Positions 10,501-20,266 of a stretch of DNA of 64,000 nt are shown piece after piece. A program made the position numbers and the translations under genes. Numbering within the stretch: the stretch's first letter is position 1; every line of letters begins with the position of its first letter. The notes under the pieces were generated by a model. It worked only from the letters and a program-made list of their open reading frames with translations. It did no database searches and was not told the origin of the DNA. The stretch spans positions 1-64,000 of the forward strand of contig CALMZQ010000155.1 in the NCBI GenBank assembly GCA_937870915.1. Reading direction: 5' to 3'. This stretch comes from an uncultured Ignavibacteria bacterium (GTDB lineage: Bacteria > Bacteroidota > Ignavibacteria > Kapaibacteriales > Kapaibacteriaceae).

Positions 10501-13500
10501 GTGCTGCCGTTACCGGTGTGTAGAGACGATTCTCTGTTACGAATACGCGATTGCGCATTTCTGGATGGATAAGCGGTGATGTTCCGAGTGTATCAGCAGA
10601 ACCTGTGAATTGCGGAGGAGTTGTGTTGTTACCAACCGTGAACGTAAGTCCACCATTGATTGCATTCACAACGCCGTCTTTCCAGAGGATCGTACGCGAT
10701 ACGATTGTTACTTGGTCACCTTCACGTACCGGGAGAGCGCGATAGCGCTCGCCACCGAAGTATGTTTCCTTACCACCGTCGCCGTTGAGGGCGTTCGATG
10801 TTGGGAGTGTTGGACGATTACCAAGACGGAAGCCATTACCACCAAGCTCACCAAGAATGGTTGAACCTTCCCACTTGCGACCAGGAAGAGCTGAAGAATC
10901 TTCGGCTACTGCATTGTCTGCAATGAAGGAGAGGAGAGTGGCGCCAGTACCATACGTTGCGAGACCTTCGTAGGCGCGACGGATGTTTGGATCACCACCA
11001 TTTGTTGAGTCTGGAACGAGTTCAACACGTGAACGGAAGATTGTATCCGTAAGGTTCTTCTGCTTCATGTTCGTACGGATGTAGTCACCAGTACGCTCAT
11101 TGATCACGAAGAACACTGTCTCGTTCAGTGCACGTGGGTCGTTGTTGCTGATCTCAGCTGTTGAGCTGTAATCTGCACGTGCTTCGAGGAATACAGGGTA
11201 GCCAATTGGATGGTTACCAATGAATTCCGTCTGTACAGCTGCAATGTCAGCAAACATCTCGGCATCGAATGGATTGCGAGTTGTCCGCTTAACATACTTG
11301 TTGTACGATGGCATTGTTGGGTCTGTGTAGACCTTTAGCACCGGAGGAATACCAACAGCGAAGTCTTCGATCGGCGACATGCGACGATTTGAATAGTCCG
11401 CCGTCTTAATGTCCGTTCCCTTATCAAAGATGTCATAGATACGTCCTTCGAGAAGAAGCGTATCAGGGATCGTCCATGTTGGGATTGGCTTGTAGTTATA
11501 GCGCCATGCTGATTCGAACGGACCTTGCTCAGTTACGTTATTCGTTGCTTGGCGAAGGAAGCGCATGTGCGTCTTTCCATTACCAGCAATGAAGAATGTT
11601 TCTTGGATACGTCCGAACGAAGAGTTGTTTGCAGATGCAGGAAGGATCGTGTTAACGTTCGCTTCCGTGCGTCCCCAATAGTTACCACGAAGTGTGTCAA
11701 CACCACCAAAACCGATTCCAGTTGTGCCGGCAAGTACACCCTTGGTGTCTTGGGCATCTGGAAGACGGATGATGAAGCGAGCATCATTATCGTAGATCGA
11801 GTTCGCAGCAAAGCTGTACGTTGTCCAAGGAAGTGGGCCCGTTACTTCGCCATAGAGAACTGCACCGGCGAGATCGCTCGACGCTGGGTTTTCTGCGTTA
11901 ACGAGTGGTCCAAGGATCGAATCGTTGCTACGACCGATATCGGATGTTGCCTTGTTTCCTGTTACGAGACAGCGTGCGAATGCAAGCTTAAGATCGTAGT
12001 TGTCAGAATAGACTGCAGCACCGGTGAACGCCGTGTTGTTTTGGAAACGAACACGGTCAAACGCTACTGTGTCAACACGAACACGGATACTATCAAGGAT
12101 GTAGAACGCACCACCAAGACCACTACCATTTTCACGGAGTGTAGTTCCTGGGTGCGTCACATTGATATCTCCACGCTGTGTTGTGCCGCTACCTTGACGT
12201 GCAGGGTTAGCAGTGGCAACGTTGTCGTAGAAACGCGTGAGCATGCGCTCATCTGCTCTTGGACTTGTGGTTTGGAATGTGAATACTTCGTTGCGAGCTG
12301 TATAACCAGTTGCAACTCCGAAGCTGTTGTAGATGATATCATCAAGATCCGTGACCATGAAGCGCTTGCGCGTGAGCGTGTCCGGTGTTACGACAGCAAT
12401 AGCGCCGCCGTTACCGTTCCATACCTTGTTGGCACGGAATTCTACGCCCTTCACAACGTTGAGGTCGGCATTGATCGTATAGATAGCACCACCACCACGA
12501 ACACTTGGCTTAAGAGCATCAGCAACTTCACCAACACGGTTGTTGAGGAAGGTACCACGCACATAGCGAAGCGTACGACGCCAGATTGGAAGATTCTGCG
12601 GGAGATTAACGCTGATAGCGCCACCCGAGAAGTTCGCAGTGTTGTTCTGGAATTCTACACCATAGTTCGTACCATAGATCCAAAGGGGACCACTTGTTCC
12701 ACCAGCACCGTACATATACATGTTACGTGCTGTGAAGATAGCGCCACCGTCTACAGATGCACGGTTATCACGGAACTTGATATTGAAACCAAGGTTGCGA
12801 GCTGTGATGATTCCGTCCGAGCCACCGATCCACGGAGACACGAGCGTATCATTTACACCAGCCGCTACATAAACAGCTCCACCACGTGCAGACTCGTTGC
12901 CGAGGAAGTGGGTAGGTGGGTTGTTGTCGAGATTACCACGGATTTGAATCTGACGTGCTCCGGCTGCTGCATAGATAGCACCACCCTGAGAGAAGTTTCC
13001 GACCGAGTTGGTCGGGTCAGACGATACATCTGTGATGAACGGAGTAGTTGTTTTGTTAGTTGTATAACGACCGGCGAAGATCACACTTGTCTGATCTGCC
13101 ACGTGTACGGCACCACCGCGTGCACCTGATGTGCGAACGTTGTTGCCTACTACAGTAGAAGGTTGACGGTTCTCGGCATAGTTGCTGTTGAACTCAATTG
13201 TGTCCTTGCCTTGGAAGTCATTAATACCAAAACCAACGATCATTGGTGTACGACCAGAGATGTATACAGCGCCACCGAAGGATTCGTTCTTTTGTGAACG
13301 ACCTGGTGTTGCGAATACAGTTGCTGCGCGGTTTGCATCTGTTACAACGCGAATACCACCAATGCGGACAGTGTCCACATCGGAGAGAAGCGTGCGGTTC
13401 GATGTAAAGCGAATCTGGCGAATACGGCCGAGATACATGGCGAGACGAGCATCGTCGATCGACTGGCGATCAGCATCTGAGAACGTCTCAGCGCCTGAAT

Positions 13501-14581
13501 CATAGATACGGTCCGTGATACGAAGACCTTGATCGATCGGCTGTGCCGAAATTGGGTCCGTAAGGAACGGATTTACAGTTGCCGGATATTGCGGCAGTGC
13601 ATTGATCGTTGCTTGTGAAATGACCGGCCAGAGCTGCAAGCTTGAACCTGCATATTGGTCGACCGGTGCTTGAAGGACCTGGAGAGCGCCACCACGGTAG
13701 CGGGCCATGTTGTTGCGGAAGGTGCAACCAACGATCCATGTGCGTGAAGAGAACGTTGTAATCGCTCCACCGCCACCGTTAGAGGCGCGAAGGAGTAGAT
13801 CGTTGGCCGTCTCTGATTGCGTACGTGAGAAGGACTGACCCGTGTAGTTCGAAAGATACACCGGCTCGTTGTCGACCGTTGTGTCCTTGCGGAAGTTCAG
13901 GAAGTCTACATCACGGAAGAACGCTGCTCTCGAACCAGGAAGGACCACGATGTGACCCCACTCGCGCGAGAAGTTGTTCACGTCGCCAGCAACGAATGTG
14001 ATTCGTGCCGGACGAACGTTGATCGCCTGACCCGTTGGACGGAACCAAGGATTCAAACGGATGGCCGAAATTACCGATCCAAGTTCGAGACGGGCAGCCT
14101 TGTATATGATAGCCTTGGCTGGCGTCAAACCTTGAAGGTTCGGATTCGAACCGAGATCCACGTTGAAGATCGTAGGATACTTCGACGGGTGAATGGTCGG
14201 CTCCGTAGCGATCGTGGAATTCACGACGCCTGGTGCTCCAAAGTACGTCGGGTCATCATAGCCCGTGTACGGTGGAAACAACGGATTCACTGCATTCGGA
14301 TCATACGTCGCAGACGCACGACCATCAGCAATGATACGACCACCTGTTGAGTCTACCAGCCGACCGTTCGGCAGGAACTCAACACGTGTTCCGGGCTCGA
14401 TCAGAAGCGTTCCACCTACGGTGTACGATCCACTGATACGATAAATGGTGTCACGTACGAATACGCGCACCGATCCCGGAGGAAGACTACCACGAACCTC
14501 CACGTAACTCTGAGACAGAGCCACATTAAATGCCGTGGTTAGCACAAGCAGCAAGCTGCTTAGACGAAACCAACGTTGCAT
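7571..14581 (-). CDS. Giant (~2,336 aa) surface protein: Pmp-like beta-helix region, putative Ig/cadherin-like region, T9SS FlgD-type C-terminus
   Basis: About 11 GGA[I/V/L/F] motifs (RGGALQV, GGAVYIS, RGGAVHV, GGAIYAA, RGGAVYV, GGAIFTA, SGGAISV, GGAIYTI, GGAIAVV, LGGAFYI) with FxxN motifs (FRNN, FNSN, FLGN, FRDN, FQNN, FLNN, FRAN, FYDN); C-terminus ITSTAPNPFSTSTSITFNVPTTKNVSVEIYDAIGTRV...SSGLYTVRVTDGVRSSTQQVVFVR. Start M15 (14581) has GGAGG upstream and signal peptide ending ALS|QSYVEV. Confidence 0.88.
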   Translation of the reverse strand: MQRWFRLSSLLLVLTTAFNVALSQSYVEVRGSLPPGSVRVFVRDTIYRISGSYTVGGTLLIEPGTRVEFLPNGRLVDSTGGRIIADGRASATYDPNAVNPLFPPYTGYDDPTYFGAPGVVNSTIATEPTIHPSKYPTIFNVDLGSNPNLQGLTPAKAIIYKAARLELGSVISAIRLNPWFRPTGQAINVRPARITFVAGDVNNFSREWGHIVVLPGSRAAFFRDVDFLNFRKDTTVDNEPVYLSNYTGQSFSRTQSETANDLLLRASNGGGGAITTFSSRTWIVGCTFRNNMARYRGGALQVLQAPVDQYAGSSLQLWPVISQATINALPQYPATVNPFLTDPISAQPIDQGLRITDRIYDSGAETFSDADRQSIDDARLAMYLGRIRQIRFTSNRTLLSDVDTVRIGGIRVVTDANRAATVFATPGRSQKNESFGGAVYISGRTPMIVGFGINDFQGKDTIEFNSNYAENRQPSTVVGNNVRTSGARGGAVHVADQTSVIFAGRYTTNKTTTPFITDVSSDPTNSVGNFSQGGAIYAAAGARQIQIRGNLDNNPPTHFLGNESARGGAVYVAAGVNDTLVSPWIGGSDGIITARNLGFNIKFRDNRASVDGGAIFTARNMYMYGAGGTSGPLWIYGTNYGVEFQNNTANFSGGAISVNLPQNLPIWRRTLRYVRGTFLNNRVGEVADALKPSVRGGGAIYTINADLNVVKGVEFRANKVWNGNGGAIAVVTPDTLTRKRFMVTDLDDIIYNSFGVATGYTARNEVFTFQTTSPRADERMLTRFYDNVATANPARQGSGTTQRGDINVTHPGTTLRENGSGLGGAFYILDSIRVRVDTVAFDRVRFQNNTAFTGAAVYSDNYDLKLAFARCLVTGNKATSDIGRSNDSILGPLVNAENPASSDLAGAVLYGEVTGPLPWTTYSFAANSIYDNDARFIIRLPDAQDTKGVLAGTTGIGFGGVDTLRGNYWGRTEANVNTILPASANNSSFGRIQETFFIAGNGKTHMRFLRQATNNVTEQGPFESAWRYNYKPIPTWTIPDTLLLEGRIYDIFDKGTDIKTADYSNRRMSPIEDFAVGIPPVLKVYTDPTMPSYNKYVKRTTRNPFDAEMFADIAAVQTEFIGNHPIGYPVFLEARADYSSTAEISNNDPRALNETVFFVINERTGDYIRTNMKQKNLTDTIFRSRVELVPDSTNGGDPNIRRAYEGLATYGTGATLLSFIADNAVAEDSSALPGRKWEGSTILGELGGNGFRLGNRPTLPTSNALNGDGGKETYFGGERYRALPVREGDQVTIVSRTILWKDGVVNAINGGLTFTVGNNTTPPQFTGSADTLGTSPLIHPEMRNRVFVTENRLYTPVTAAQSQRGGGRGSWFNEPPSYPSDATGTPIPGRDIYERDSIFTITAVDINKFYDPRVVNDSTFNSQLSYFWNITTGNSALRYWLRDTLVTAASQNNPRWGAQGYRMLRGRPINPYIVPGGEEVEVVTKNFPPSLELVDTLRKSGVGEDVISRWFYIYPSYFHAEEYDNNSIALDQRNPDNTNARFLQQDTVNFGWLDTSSYRFRIHVVDSMPRFLWNFRANATQAVTYQGMLKGDSTIVLDPTTTDPGSYDVATGTYLDTLRMYNTESRVGRRLVQPNAILDEVYNDPAAPQPDDLNVQFVANLTDSLRFRLDVNTDDEYEDLAAVDTNRAVVKKYGVWDFRYGKTAYGFLSTSVRQNPDDVVVDEVLQARPIWLASRYMRRYENAGTVDQFAEDFTTRGRIEVRINGTEAREILKPTNDYDPGNPINGDLNTDTVMTVVVNDGHGGLNTLTRRLFVNVQPQLLAADFPEAIEDQDYNVALLDSARRIKVYDANFGQAQGFELIYVDETRDSIEIDPYFPEAGSFTLDASRKTTPKWLKINPTSGLLYGTPRVTDLPYADTTVLVTVVVTDAGQLKDIRTYNLTIRARNHDPRLFSSPIVRCVELGKPYTDTLRVTDIDLRRTQADNEQLTFEVIESTGTWTFTPERLSSPIADTQTIVISTTNLTDIPVNGRITIKVVVTDRQGVKDTLVYQVAVSDETEFVANVRVENNLGAFQILQFGTGSKTIATTGDEKETFGQLDSNYCEYELPPVPYIDVFDARWTISTRNGILRNIFPFKNTAGSAIYRARFQAGGETGQSSAYYPVKLSWCTDSIPALSANKGSYYLRDDQSNGALFAYDMKTGAGRSASDIRLDTVGNCYTLVISRDAVQGFIIVYDFASGVDDEDPTTGLSITSTAPNPFSTSTSITFNVPTTKNVSVEIYDAIGTRVATLANDMFTAGSHTIEWNGLANGVMMSSGLYTVRVTDGVRSSTQQVVFVR

Positions 14582-14671
14582 ACAACCTCCAGTTGTAAAA
14601 ACCTTATGCTTTAATTCTTTCACTCTTTTTTCGCTTCAAATAGGGAAAAGGGCACAAAATGCCGAGGGTTC

Positions 14672-15391
14672 CTAATCAATTGCCATGCCAAGCCTTGCCA
14701 ATCCCCCGCGAGCGGAGGCTGCAATCTCTGACATTTCGAATTTCTTCACCACTAAGGTGTATAATTCTATGGCTTTAGTCTTATTCCCGGCTTTTTCAAA
14801 ACAAAGTGCGGCATTATAGAAACAACGGTCCTCAAGGCCACTCTTGGCGCCCTGTGTCCCAGCCTGCTCATATAATGACGCTGCGCCCGCAAAATCCTTC
14901 GAAGCCTCTTTGCAGGACGCAAGTCCTTGCAATGCACCAACTTCGACGATTAGAGCATCCGAAGACTGGGCTCGCTCAAACTGAGGTTGCGCCTCAGTGA
15001 ATCGGCCCAAATTCAACAACGCATTACCAGCCATCAATGCAGCTACTGAACCCGCGTCCGTACCTGCATATTCCTCGCTGATCTCTAGAAGCCCCTTAAC
15101 CTTGTCGGCTCCTACCGGCGGAAGAGAATCTCCCGTTAATGCCTTTGAAAAATCTCCCATGTCAAATGTCATCCGTACACGCGATAGCTGCGTGGACGCT
15201 TCTTGATTGCGCTCAGCCTTGTCATTGGTGTACCACCAATAGGCCCCAACTGCAAAAGAAATAACAACCACCACACCTACAACGGCCTTCCATTGAGTGC
15301 GCGCTTGTTCTACAAATGACTCTACTCCGGCTCCACCGGCCTTTGGCTCGGATGGCTTACCTAGTACTGTTTCTTGCTGTTCTGTGCTCAT
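14672..15391 (-). CDS. Membrane-anchored tetratricopeptide-repeat protein
   Basis: Single TM segment VVGVVVVISFAVGAYWWYTND then TPR-like repeats (ALMAGNALLNLGRFTEAQPQFERA...; FYNAALCFEKAGNKTKAIELYTLVV). ATG at ~15391 (MSTEQQ). Confidence 0.75.
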   Translation of the reverse strand: MSTEQQETVLGKPSEPKAGGAGVESFVEQARTQWKAVVGVVVVISFAVGAYWWYTNDKAERNQEASTQLSRVRMTFDMGDFSKALTGDSLPPVGADKVKGLLEISEEYAGTDAGSVAALMAGNALLNLGRFTEAQPQFERAQSSDALIVEVGALQGLASCKEASKDFAGAASLYEQAGTQGAKSGLEDRCFYNAALCFEKAGNKTKAIELYTLVVKKFEMSEIAASARGGLARLGMAID

Positions 15392-15513
15392 GCACTCCTC
15401 TATTGCTCTCGTATGCACGCCCTCACATGAAGACGTACGTTCATTGTCGAAACTTCGTCATCCGTTGGCCATAGGTACACAGGGGGCGTACCAAGCCCAC
15501 GGAACGAAGAGTG

Positions 15514-15544
15514 CAAATATATCGCGGTTCTACGTACCCACCAA
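15514..15544 (-). promoter_or_regulatory. Bacteroidetes-type promoter (TTG-N20-TAnnTTTG) for the TPR gene
   Basis: Minus strand TTG-GTGGGTACGTAGAACCGCGA-TATATTTG. Confidence 0.65.
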
Positions 15545-15641
15545 GGGGAAAGATGAGTGAGGCCAATTGTCCTAAGCCATACTTGCAAAACGGCTTACGG
15601 GCAATTTGACTTTACACTGTCAGGAGTTATTCACACCGACC

Positions 15642-17771
15642 CTAGAATGCCATGGTCTCGCGGATAGCTCGCACCACGTCATCCACGTCGATGAGAATGG
15701 CCTTCTCAAGGCTCTTTGCAAAGCCTACAGGGGTGTCCTTTGACCCAAGACGAGCTACAGGGGCATCAAGATATCGGAAGAGCTCCTCACTGATCGCAGA
15801 AGCAATCTCTCCACCAAATCCTCCGGTCTTCTTGTCTTCGTGTACTACAACACATCTACCGGTGCGCCGCACGCTCTCGAACACCATTTCCTTATCCCAC
15901 GGCGCTAACGAACGCAAGTCAATCACTTCTACACTCACACCTTCGTTTTGGAGGATCTCGGCTGCCTGCAAACTCCAATGTACCGTTGTTCCGTAGGTCA
16001 CTACGGTCACATTCGTTCCGGCCCTGCGGATCTTAGCCTTGCCAAATGGTATGATAAAGTCGTCCGGTGGCATCGGTGTAGATGTTGGACGGTAGTTGTA
16101 TAGGAATTTGGGCTCGAGGAACATGGTTGTTCCGCGCGAACGAATCGCGTTACGCATCAATCCAATTGCGTCATCTGCAAAGGACGGACATACTACTCGC
16201 AGGCCGGGGAGCGTTGTGAAGGTGCCTTCAAGATTCTGAGAATGATAGAGTCCGCCTTGGATGTAGCCGCCTGATGCCAAACGGATCACAACGGCAGGTG
16301 AGAACTGACCCTTTGTACGCCAATAGTCGTGCGTGCATTCAATGAGCTGCTCCATCGCCGGCCAGAAATAGTCAGCAAACTCTGCCCCCTCCACCACCAC
16401 GCGGATATCATCACGATAGCGCGTCATTCCATTTGCAGTACCAACGATAAAGTCTTCAGCGATCGGAGCGTTGAATACACGGTCGTTGCCGAACTCATCC
16501 AACATTCCCTTGCACACGTTGAATATGCCTTGCTTCTTCTCAGAAGCAACGTCTTGACCGAAGAGGAAGGTAGCGGGGTTGCGACGGAACTCACCCTTCA
16601 TTGCCTCAACGATACCTTCTCTGAACGTGAGCAAAGGTGCATCTGCCGGTGGATTCCAGCGCGACTCCGACGTGTCATCATATCCCGCTACAGGCTCTGG
16701 CAAGAGAAAATCGTTGTACGATTCCGGTGCAGGGTCGGGAAGGGGCTCAACAGCATCGGCAGCTGCAAAGATCGCCACCTTGTTTGCCTCTTCGATAGCT
16801 GTAAGCTCTTCGTCCGTTGCAACGCCTGCAGCAATGAGCGTGGCTCGCATGCGCGGCAATGGATCGCGCTGCTTCATCGATTCAATGTCTTCCTTCGTGC
16901 GATACAACTCATGGTTGTCTGAGTTGGAGTGCGAGCCAATTCGGTCACAATCTGCGTGGACCATGGCAGGCCCCTTACCACTGAGTGCATAGTCTCGAGC
17001 GGCAGTTAATGTGCGGAACGAGTCCATGGGATCTCTGCCATCGCACATAAAGATCTTGAGGTTTGTGAACCCACTAAAGTTCTCGGCAACAACCGGGTTT
17101 GTGGTCTGCTCACGAAGGGGCACAGAAATCCCATACTTGTTGTTCTGGATCACAAAGACAAGTGGGAGCTTCTCACGATCGGCACCATTTACGGCTTCGT
17201 AGTAATACCCTTCCGAGGTAGTACTATCTCCTGTGGAGCAATACACAACCTCATCACCGTTGAACTTCTTAATCGATCGAGCGGTGCCGGCTGCTTGTTG
17301 TGCGTGGTTGCCTGTGCACGACGAGCCGTTTTGCAATCCGATGGAGATCTTCGCAAAGTGGTTGCTCATGTGACGTCCGCCACCTGCAACATCTGCGTCC
17401 TTGGATAAACCGTTCGCTATGATCTCTTCAACAGTGAGACCGGCTGCTAGTGATGTAAGCATGTCTCGGTAATACCCGAACAAGAAATCCTTGCCCGGAC
17501 GGAATACCTTACCTAAAGCCAATTGAATTCCGTCGTGCCCGGCAAATGGAGCGTGGTAAGACCAGCCCTTGGCCATCTTCAGATAGTTCGCTGCTTTTTC
17601 ATCAAGCCTGCGTCCAAGATGTTGTGTTGTATACCAACTGAGCAGTGTTTCCTTATCGAATCCGGTAACATCAAAGAGATCAGATCGCTGCGCCTTTGCT
17701 GCGCCGTTCCCATTCGTTGTGCTCTTCGATGCCGTGTTCTGAGGGGCGTTTTTGTCCTTGGCCTTGGCCAT
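15642..17771 (-). CDS. Branched-chain 2-oxo acid dehydrogenase E1, alpha and beta subunits fused
   Basis: N-half ThDP motif GDSTTSEGYYYEAVNGADREKLPLVFVIQNNKYGISVP; C-half FREGIVEAMKGEFRRNPATFLFGQDV... and TYGTTVHWSLQAAEILQNEGVSVEVIDLRSLAPWD. Confidence 0.92.
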   Translation of the reverse strand: MAKAKDKNAPQNTASKSTTNGNGAAKAQRSDLFDVTGFDKETLLSWYTTQHLGRRLDEKAANYLKMAKGWSYHAPFAGHDGIQLALGKVFRPGKDFLFGYYRDMLTSLAAGLTVEEIIANGLSKDADVAGGGRHMSNHFAKISIGLQNGSSCTGNHAQQAAGTARSIKKFNGDEVVYCSTGDSTTSEGYYYEAVNGADREKLPLVFVIQNNKYGISVPLREQTTNPVVAENFSGFTNLKIFMCDGRDPMDSFRTLTAARDYALSGKGPAMVHADCDRIGSHSNSDNHELYRTKEDIESMKQRDPLPRMRATLIAAGVATDEELTAIEEANKVAIFAAADAVEPLPDPAPESYNDFLLPEPVAGYDDTSESRWNPPADAPLLTFREGIVEAMKGEFRRNPATFLFGQDVASEKKQGIFNVCKGMLDEFGNDRVFNAPIAEDFIVGTANGMTRYRDDIRVVVEGAEFADYFWPAMEQLIECTHDYWRTKGQFSPAVVIRLASGGYIQGGLYHSQNLEGTFTTLPGLRVVCPSFADDAIGLMRNAIRSRGTTMFLEPKFLYNYRPTSTPMPPDDFIIPFGKAKIRRAGTNVTVVTYGTTVHWSLQAAEILQNEGVSVEVIDLRSLAPWDKEMVFESVRRTGRCVVVHEDKKTGGFGGEIASAISEELFRYLDAPVARLGSKDTPVGFAKSLEKAILIDVDDVVRAIRETMAF

Positions 17772-17804
17772 GATGATCTCCGGAAATTTTCGTTCTGTGT
17801 ATTC

Positions 17805-18740
17805 TTATTTGGTGCGCGTTTTCTTCACAGGAGTGAGCCATCCATAGGGATCCTCAGCATCAACCGTGATCTTGTGAAACGCTTGTTGCATCGCACGTGT
17901 AATAGTGCCAACCTTGCCTCTTCCAACAGCGATCCTGTCCACGGAACGCACAGGCGTGATCTCCACAGCAGTACCGGTAAGGAACATTTCGTCACATGTG
18001 TACAACATCGCCCGTGGAATGTCTTGCTCTCGAACATTGATGCCAAGTTCATGCGCAAGGGTGATCACGGTATCTCGTGTTATCCCGGGTAGAAGAGATG
18101 ATGCGGAAGGGGGTGTGATAAGTTCATCATCTACTACGATGAAGACATTCTCGCCGGACCCTTCGGCTACGTTACCGTACGTGTCGAGACAGATACCTTC
18201 AGCATAACCATTCTCAACGGCCTCCATCTTTACGAGCTGCGAGTTCATATAGTTTCCACCAGCCTTGGCCATTGATGGTAGTGCATTCGGTGTGATGCGG
18301 TCCCACGAAGAGATACATACATCGACCCCGTTGTCCGATGCATCATCACCGAGATATGCTCCCCATTCCCAGGCTGCGATGTAGACTTCGAGTGGACAAC
18401 GCAGGCCATAGACTCCCATGTCTCCAAATCCGCGAAGAGCAAAGGGGCGGATATAGCACCGACCGAGTTTGTTGCGACGTACCAGATCAACGGCTGCTTC
18501 AGAAAGTTCGTCCACACTGAATGGCAATTGGGTTCGATACACCTTCAGCGATTGGTGAAGCCTACGCATGTGTTCCTGAAGTCGGAAGATCATCGGACCC
18601 TCCGCTGTTTCATAACACCGAATTCCTTCAAACCACGAAGAACCGTAATGCACCACGTGCGAAAGAACGTGAATGGAGGCTTTTTCAAACGGAATAAAGG
18701 TCCCGTTCTTCCATATCGTGCGTGTTGGCGTGATCGGCAT
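17805..18740 (-). CDS. ilvE: Branched-chain amino acid aminotransferase
   Basis: IWKNGTFIPFEKASIHVLSHVVHYGSSWFEGIRCYE; KAGGNYMNSQLVKMEAVENGYAEGICLDTYGNVAEGSGENVFIV. Confidence 0.95.
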   Translation of the reverse strand: MPITPTRTIWKNGTFIPFEKASIHVLSHVVHYGSSWFEGIRCYETAEGPMIFRLQEHMRRLHQSLKVYRTQLPFSVDELSEAAVDLVRRNKLGRCYIRPFALRGFGDMGVYGLRCPLEVYIAAWEWGAYLGDDASDNGVDVCISSWDRITPNALPSMAKAGGNYMNSQLVKMEAVENGYAEGICLDTYGNVAEGSGENVFIVVDDELITPPSASSLLPGITRDTVITLAHELGINVREQDIPRAMLYTCDEMFLTGTAVEITPVRSVDRIAVGRGKVGTITRAMQQAFHKITVDAEDPYGWLTPVKKTRTK

Positions 18741-20215
18741 TATTCCTCCACCGTGTTCGAACTCTGAGATGACTCAAGTGCTTCCTTCATCAGAGTGCTC
18801 ACCATCGTGGGATTTGCAGATCCACCCGATGCCTTGAGTACTTGTCCAACGAAGAATCCAAAGAGATTCGTCTTGCCTTCGATGTACTTCTTGAGATTGT
18901 CCGGATTGTTCCGAACTACGTCTTCTACGAGGGCCTTTATTGCCCCTTCATCAGAGATCTGACGAAGTCCGCGCTCTTCGATGAAATCCTGTGCGGAACG
19001 GTCGCTCCCAATCATGTCGGGGAATAGTTCTTTTGCTGTTTTACTACTGATAGTTCCGGAACTGATGGAATTCACAAGCGATGCGAGCTGTTCCGATGTT
19101 ATACCAACGTCGTTGATGCTGCACTTCTTCTCGCCCATGATCCGAAGCATCTCTGTCATGGTCCAATTACTCACAAGCTTGTAGGCTTCTGCGGTCCTTG
19201 GCTCCAGCTGCGCACAGGTTGTCTCGTAGAAACGAGCAACTCGTGCATCGTCTACAAGAATGGATGCGTCATAGGCGGGGATGCCATATTCTTCAACCAA
19301 TCTTCTCTTCTTGGCGAGTGCCAATTCGGGAAGTCCCGAACGCAGTTCTTCGCGCCATTCGTTGCTAACGACAACAGGTACGAGATCGGGCTCGGGAAAA
19401 TACCGGTAGTCATGCGCCAGCTCCTTTGAGCGCATCACCTTTGTCTGTTGCGTGCCGGCATCCCACATCAAAGTTTGCTGAACAACACTCCCGCCATTGG
19501 ATACGATCTCGATCTGTGCTCCGATCTCGTATTCAATCGCCTTCTCAACATTGCGGAATGAGTTCAGGTTCTTCACCTCTCGCCGCGTCCCAAACTTCTC
19601 CTGGCCTATTGGCCGAATGGAAATGTTGGCATCACAGCGCAGACTGCCTTCCTCGAGATTTCCGTCACAAATGCCGAGATACACAAGGATCTGGCGGATC
19701 TGTTGCAGATACTGATAGGCTTCATGCGGGGTTCTGATGTCGGGCTCACTAACAATCTCGATAAGGGGCACCCCAGCCCGGTTAAGGTCTACTAAGGTGT
19801 CGATATCAAGATCGTGAATACTCTTACCGGCATCCTCTTCCATATGGATGCGCGTAATGCCAATGTGCTTGATGCCGTTATCTGTCTCGATCTCAACTGA
19901 ACCGCCATAGCAGATCGGGTCTGCATACTGCGTAACCTGATATCCCTTTGGAAGGTCGGGATAGAAGTAGTTCTTCCGAGAGAACGTTGATGTTTCCCGT
20001 ATGGAGCATTGGGTTGCAAGCCCCATCATTACAGCGTACGCAACAAGATTCTTGTTGAGAACGGGTAGGGTACCGGGGTGACCAAGGCAGATCGGGCACA
20101 CGTTCACATTGGGCTGTGCGCCGAATTCTGTTGGGCAGGAGCAAAAGGCCTTTGACGCAGTTGTGAGCTGCGCGTGAACTTCTAGTCCGATGACGGCTTC
20201 GTAGCCAGACGGCAT
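18740..20215 (-). CDS. gatB: Asp-tRNA(Asn)/Glu-tRNA(Gln) amidotransferase subunit B
   Basis: YEAVIGLEVHAQLTTASKAFCSCP; RKNYFYPDLPKGYQVTQYADPIC; EEGSLRCDANISIRP. Start M11 of the ORF (20215) preferred. Confidence 0.97.
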   Translation of the reverse strand: MPSGYEAVIGLEVHAQLTTASKAFCSCPTEFGAQPNVNVCPICLGHPGTLPVLNKNLVAYAVMMGLATQCSIRETSTFSRKNYFYPDLPKGYQVTQYADPICYGGSVEIETDNGIKHIGITRIHMEEDAGKSIHDLDIDTLVDLNRAGVPLIEIVSEPDIRTPHEAYQYLQQIRQILVYLGICDGNLEEGSLRCDANISIRPIGQEKFGTRREVKNLNSFRNVEKAIEYEIGAQIEIVSNGGSVVQQTLMWDAGTQQTKVMRSKELAHDYRYFPEPDLVPVVVSNEWREELRSGLPELALAKKRRLVEEYGIPAYDASILVDDARVARFYETTCAQLEPRTAEAYKLVSNWTMTEMLRIMGEKKCSINDVGITSEQLASLVNSISSGTISSKTAKELFPDMIGSDRSAQDFIEERGLRQISDEGAIKALVEDVVRNNPDNLKKYIEGKTNLFGFFVGQVLKASGGSANPTMVSTLMKEALESSQSSNTVEE

Positions 20216-20266
20216 TCTAATTCCGGAAGGTCTAAAGAGCCTCAAAAGTACGGAAATCGACGGTGG

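Noticed and set aside
11525-13129. 534-aa + strand ORF antisense to the giant surface protein
   Set aside because: Cys/Arg/Thr-rich translation with no domain; a by-product of biased codon use in the real minus-strand gene.
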